A stretch of 64,000 bases of DNA from NCBI GenBank assembly GCA_016801845.1, contig CM028908.1:23399047-23463046 (forward strand), in the 5' to 3' direction. The notes below the pieces were generated by a model, which was not told the origin of the DNA, did not search any database, and saw only the letters and a list, made by a program, of their open reading frames with translations. Shown here one piece after another: positions 10,326 through 64,000 of this stretch (the stretch's first letter is position 1; each line of letters begins with the position of its first letter). Made by a program: the position numbers and the translations under genes. This stretch comes from Polydactylus sextarius. Lineage: Eukaryota; Chordata; Actinopteri; Polynemidae.

Positions 10326-10774
10326 CAACAGAAAAAGTTTAATGTGACTGACACTTTACTTTAACTCCCCAACCTCAGTCGACAGTTATTAGTGAGGTGA
10401 GTATTTTGACTTTCTGATTGTTTGTTTTTTATAGTAGTTTTCATTTTGACCACATGAGGTCGAACTACACCAAAAAGTAGCTTTTTCAAAGATGGAAACT
10501 GACAAAAAAAAAAAGAAAAAGAAAAAGAAACTTTCCTTCTGTATATTCACGTGAACGCATCAGTCTCAACTAAACTGTCACATCTTTTAATTAAATGAAA
10601 AATGAAAAGTGATTAATAATTAAATCTTCACTGTTTTCTGTGACATTAAGTGTGTCTGACTGTATCTCACACCTCTAATGTTGTTGTTTGATTAAATAAA
10701 TGATTAAAAGGTGAATTGAATCAACTTTTTCATGTCACCGTTGTCACATCCTACTAAGTAAGAGGAACAACAGC

Positions 10775-10915
10775 TTCTTCCGGTTGGAAAACTCCTTTTT
10801 TTAAAAAAAAAAAAAACTTTGCTCCATGTAGCTCCGCCCCGCCGGACTGCCGCGTCTCCGACACACAACATACCTCCACCGTACACCTACACATGGCAGC
10901 GTAAAGTTAGCGACA
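10775..10915. promoter_or_regulatory. GC-rich patch with ETS and Sp1-type boxes
   Basis: An ETS-like 'cttcttccggttgg' and a GC box 'gctccgccccgcc', with several CpGs, stand out against AT-rich surroundings. This could be a small unmethylated promoter patch or an enhancer. No exon or transcript is evident beside it, so this is inference only. Confidence 0.3.
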
Positions 10916-11310
10916 CTCAGCATTAACCGGAAACTAAATTACAAAATAAAACAGCACAATGTTTCACTAGAACTTTACATTTATTCCGACAAATAAAAAG
11001 ACGTGTTGTATGATGTTTAATCCATACATACTGAAATATAATTTCTTTTTTATTTTATTATTTAATTTTTTTAGTTTTAGTAGCAAGATGATCATCATGA
11101 AAAATTCTAATGAATTAAACAATAATGTATTGGGCATCTGTTCATGACTATATTAAATATAGATTAAGACACGTTATTGATTTGGTTGTTACTGTTATCA
11201 ATTATAATTTACAGGTTATCAAATAATTTAGGTTATTTTTGTTTATTCAGGTCAGTTAGTCAGATCACCCAAATATACAACATAGACATGAGCTTCTGAA
11301 CCCGATGATC

Positions 11311-11346
11311 ATGATTCTGATTCTAATTCTTTAGAATCAGAATCAT
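11311..11346. repeat. Perfect 16-bp inverted repeat (hairpin)
   Basis: Arms atgattctgattctaa and ttagaatcagaatcat with a 4-base loop. The right arm resembles the 'agaatcagaatcat' start of a common fish interspersed repeat, so this is probably two repeat ends head to head. Confidence 0.85.
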
Positions 11347-11601
11347 AGTTTGTACATACATATACAATGAAATAGAAAAAAAAAGAGAAAAAGATTACAT
11401 ACGCTAAGAAGGAAGAGAAAAACAACAACAACATAACAACATTAATAATAATTATTATTATCATCATAGATAGTTAAAGTTACGGAAATGACAATGGACA
11501 AAGGAGAAAACACACACGTATACATCAACAACTTCACATATACCTTTAATCAATATATGTACAATATACATATTAATATACATACAATATATGCTGGATG
11601 T

Positions 11602-11604
<3 letters not shown>

Positions 11605-11674
<70 letters not shown>
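11605..11674. repeat. Compound (AT)n(GT)n microsatellite
   Basis: AT dinucleotides (to about 11642) change directly into GT dinucleotides (to 11674). Confidence 0.95.
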
Positions 11675-11678
<4 letters not shown>

Positions 11679-11776
11679 AAACATATAAAGATATACAGAA
11701 ATATACATGTATTATAATTTTAATTCAATTATACTATACACACATTATTTAAAGATCATCTTGTTGTTTTATTAAT

Positions 11777-12195
11777 CCAATACATCAAATCAAATCAAAT
11801 TTTATTTATATGGAACTTTTCATACTTAAGAGCAACACAAAATGCCTCTAAGAGGCTAAAACAACAGAAACGAGAACCCAACACTCACACCCCCATGGGT
11901 ACATACAGAAACACACACACACACGCACACACACACACACCAGCTACCATCAAAGAGACATAGCTGGGCACCTGAGAGGGCTCACAGCCCAGGACTACAG
12001 GGAGCGCTGCCACAGAGACGACCCTGACCCGGGCAGACAGGAGGCCCCACACCAAGATGCAGAGTCCTCCAGCCTCCCAGGCCAGAGACGCCTACAGGAC
12101 ATCGCCTCCACAGGCAGAACAAGAGCAGCTCCCAGCATGGTGGCCCCATGAGGAAACACTGGAGCTGAAACCTGAATAAGTAAAACAGTAAAATT
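11777..12195. mobile_element. Probable interspersed repeat with 'aaatcaaattttatttatat' edge
   Basis: 'aaatcaaattttatttatat' followed by 'aacttttcatac' is the recognisable edge of a widespread fish retroelement family. The following GC-rich block (about 11960-12180) differs in composition from its surroundings and is probably part of the same element. No intact ORF. Confidence 0.4.
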
Positions 12196-12489
12196 TGATA
12201 AGAAATAGATCAATAAGAAAAAAAAAAAGACACATGATTAAGACACGTGAATAAAACATACATCTAAAATAATAATAATAATAATAAATAGATTGAATAT
12301 AATAAGGTGTCTAATTAAAATTTAAGAAAAATCAAAGTCTCTACATATGCTGTTATTGTTTTTATCTACCATAATGTTAATTTTATTATAATAATTTAAT
12401 TGTCTCGAAAATATGGAAACTAATATGAAACTTTTATCACAGATTTTAAGACTTTATCACAGCTTTTATTTTGAAACTATCATAACGGA

Positions 12490-13456
12490 TGTGTTTTACG
12501 TCATCGCCGCTAACTCGACACGGCGCTCGCGCCGAGCGTCTCATTCACTCCAGGTCAGGATTCTGTGGAGCAGAGCGGAGGGAAGCGACCGGCTCTCCGG
12601 ATAAAAACTCGCTGGAAAACAACGTGTAGAACTCGGATACACTTCTGGAAACACCGGCGCTTTGGACGGAGGAAGGTTGGATTTAAAACTCGGAATCGTT
12701 TTTTTTTTCTTTAGTGTTCGTCGGGACTGATTGATCACAGGAGCTGTGTGTGTATATGTGTGTGTGTGTTTTTTCGTTTGGGAAAGCCAAACACACACAC
12801 ACGCACACACGCACGCACGCACACAGTCGCGTGCGCTCACACACTCACAGTCACAGGTTGCTAGCGGAGTTAACGCTAACCTTAGCTAGCTAAGTTAGCT
12901 AACAGCGGTTAGCTAGTATTTTTTTTTTTTTTTTTTTTTATTTTTTGTTAACTACTTTTTATTCCGGACTAAACGGTAAATTGTAACAATTGTAAAAACC
13001 TGTCAGACATTTTCCACACGTTTTGCTCCATGACTCAGTCACGATGTGGTGTTTTTTCGGATGTTTATCAAGTTGGCCGGCTGCTAGCATCGGCTGACTG
13101 AAAGCGTAACGTTTCTCCGACCTGGATTTTTTTTTTTTTTTACTCCTGTGTGTGTGAGTGTGTGTGTGTGTGTGTGTGAGTGTGTGAGTGTTTTCCTCCT
13201 TTTCCCACTTCGTTACTTTTTTTTTTTTTTTTGGTAAAGGTGGACTTCGCCTTTACCCTCTGAGGTGCTGTAACTAACCACCTCCACCTTCTTTACACCA
13301 TATTCATTTAACAGGAGAAAATTAAAGCCTCTATTGGCTCCTTTTTTTTTTTTCTTTTTGGAGTATTTCAGCTTTTATTTTGGAGGTTTTATAGAAAAAG
13401 TTTGCGTGTTGTTGGAGGAAGTTGAGGAGGATTTTTTTTCCCGAGTCTGTGGAAAA
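12490..13456 (+). promoter_or_regulatory. mtss1: CpG-rich promoter and 5' UTR region of the MTSS gene
   Basis: Immediately upstream of the MTSS start codon, the AT-rich intergenic DNA changes to CpG-rich sequence (cggcgctcgcgccg palindrome at 12521-12534). A CRE-like ttacgtca lies at 12496-12503, with no clear TATA box, so a CpG-type promoter is likely. A dense gctagc/ttagct cluster lies at 12860-12917, and T-runs and short TG tracts follow. The exact transcription start cannot be fixed. Out-of-frame ATGs (e.g. near 13031) could be uORFs if the 5' UTR is this long. Confidence 0.55.
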
Positions 13457-63327
<49,871 letters not shown>

Positions 63328-64000
63328 GTACCAAGAGACACGATAAACTAATAAAGTAACAAAGACGAGAGCTTAAGACAAAAATCAAATGACAACCGTT
63401 AAAAATAAAACAATGAAAAACGGGATGAAAATCTGCTTTTGACATTTCAGCTAAAACTAAAATCAGTCTCACATTAATAATAAATGTCACGGTAACAAAG
63501 TCAAAGAGTGTAAAAGTAGCTCCAGCTGTTTGACCCAGATGAGAAGAGAAACAGTCACATCCGTTGTTTTCTTTTTACACTGTTTAGATGACATCACGTT
63601 TAACGTTTAGCGTTAATCACATTCAGTGTTAAATGTTTCTGTCGACTGAAAAACCGACTGGCAACAAATGTCCAGTAGCCTCCCTGATCTTGTTGATTTA
63701 TCTGGGATCAGGTAGCCGCTGATTAAAACTGTTTTAGATTTTTATTTTGTTTAGTCACAGATCTTTGGCTGCTGTTTGTTTTAGACGACATTGAAGAAGT
63801 TTGGTTTGTTTCAGACATGTTTCCATGTTCAGTGTAAAGAGTCTCAGTGTGTTTAAAAGGTTTATTATTTTTGATTTTGACATTTCAGGTTAACTGCTTT
63901 TTTATGGTCAGTTAAGGCTCCAGCTAATGATTATTTTCAGTATTGACTCATAACTCGTTGATTGTTGAGTAGAAAACAAAGACAAAAGAAGCAGAGAAAA
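63328..64000 (+). other. Start of intron 9, continues past window
   Basis: AT-rich. The last 120 bases include 'aaggctccagctaatgatta' then ttttcag, a decayed hAT-like end of the 'ctgcaactaacgattatttt' type. The downstream mtss exons are not in the window. Confidence 0.8.

Larger units (their letters stand above)
6747..12489. other. Intergenic region between the two divergent genes
   Basis: About 5.7 kb holding presumptive promoter sequence for the minus-strand Ig gene at its left end and for the MTSS gene at its right end. In between are two copies of a 500-bp repeat, retroelement tails, a GC-rich patch near 10.85 kb and microsatellites, detailed separately. No coding exon could be supported on either strand. 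Confidence 0.6.

Overview
This is eukaryotic DNA, almost certainly from a teleost fish. The support is long spliced genes with GT-AG introns, very many (CA)n/(TG)n microsatellites, an L2-type LINE 3' end with the fish-typical 'ggataaaagcg...taaatgtaaatgtaaat' tail, Tc1 and hAT-like remnants, and clusters of gctagc/ttagc motifs. There are no operons, CRISPR arrays or bacterial mobile elements, and I see no tRNA or rRNA gene.

Layout. (1) 1-3.1 kb is AT-rich intergenic DNA with nothing coding that I can support. (2) About 3.17-6.75 kb on the minus strand holds a small immunoglobulin-superfamily membrane protein of the butyrophilin/B7 (CD276-like) type. It has a signal-peptide exon, a 27-nt linker exon, one C-type Ig exon, a transmembrane exon and one or more cytoplasmic exons whose exact end is unclear; an AATAAA lies 70 nt past the last stop. 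An L2-type LINE fragment sits inside it on the plus strand. (3) About 6.8-12.5 kb is intergenic and repeat-rich, with a roughly 500-bp sequence present twice, the second copy bracketed by 57-bp direct repeats. (4) From about 12.5 kb to the end of the window lies the 5' part of an MTSS (missing-in-metastasis/ABBA) family gene on the plus strand. It has a CpG-rich promoter and 5' UTR, then nine coding exons that run in perfect phase and encode the whole I-BAR domain (residues 1 to about 242) and the start of the Ser-rich linker (to residue 274). The rest of the protein, including the C-terminal WH2 motif expected for the family, lies beyond the window. Introns range from 81 nt to about 17 kb and carry several families of short non-autonomous transposons in multiple copies.

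The two genes are divergently transcribed, and nothing in the sequence says they act together. The MTSS product should bind PI(4,5)P2 membranes and actin and drive membrane protrusion. The Ig protein should be a cell-surface immune co-signalling type molecule.

I did not find a convincing new biological system. The points most worth a second look are: the MTSS paralogue has an I-BAR domain with mixed MTSS1/MTSS2 residues and a diverged junction; its introns tend to be AC-rich at the 5' end and GU-rich at the 3' end; the B7/BTN-like gene appears to lack a V-set exon; the 500-bp duplication has unexpected 57-bp flanks; a three-copy element has 25-bp terminal inverted repeats; and an uninterrupted (TG)84 tract lies in intron 3.
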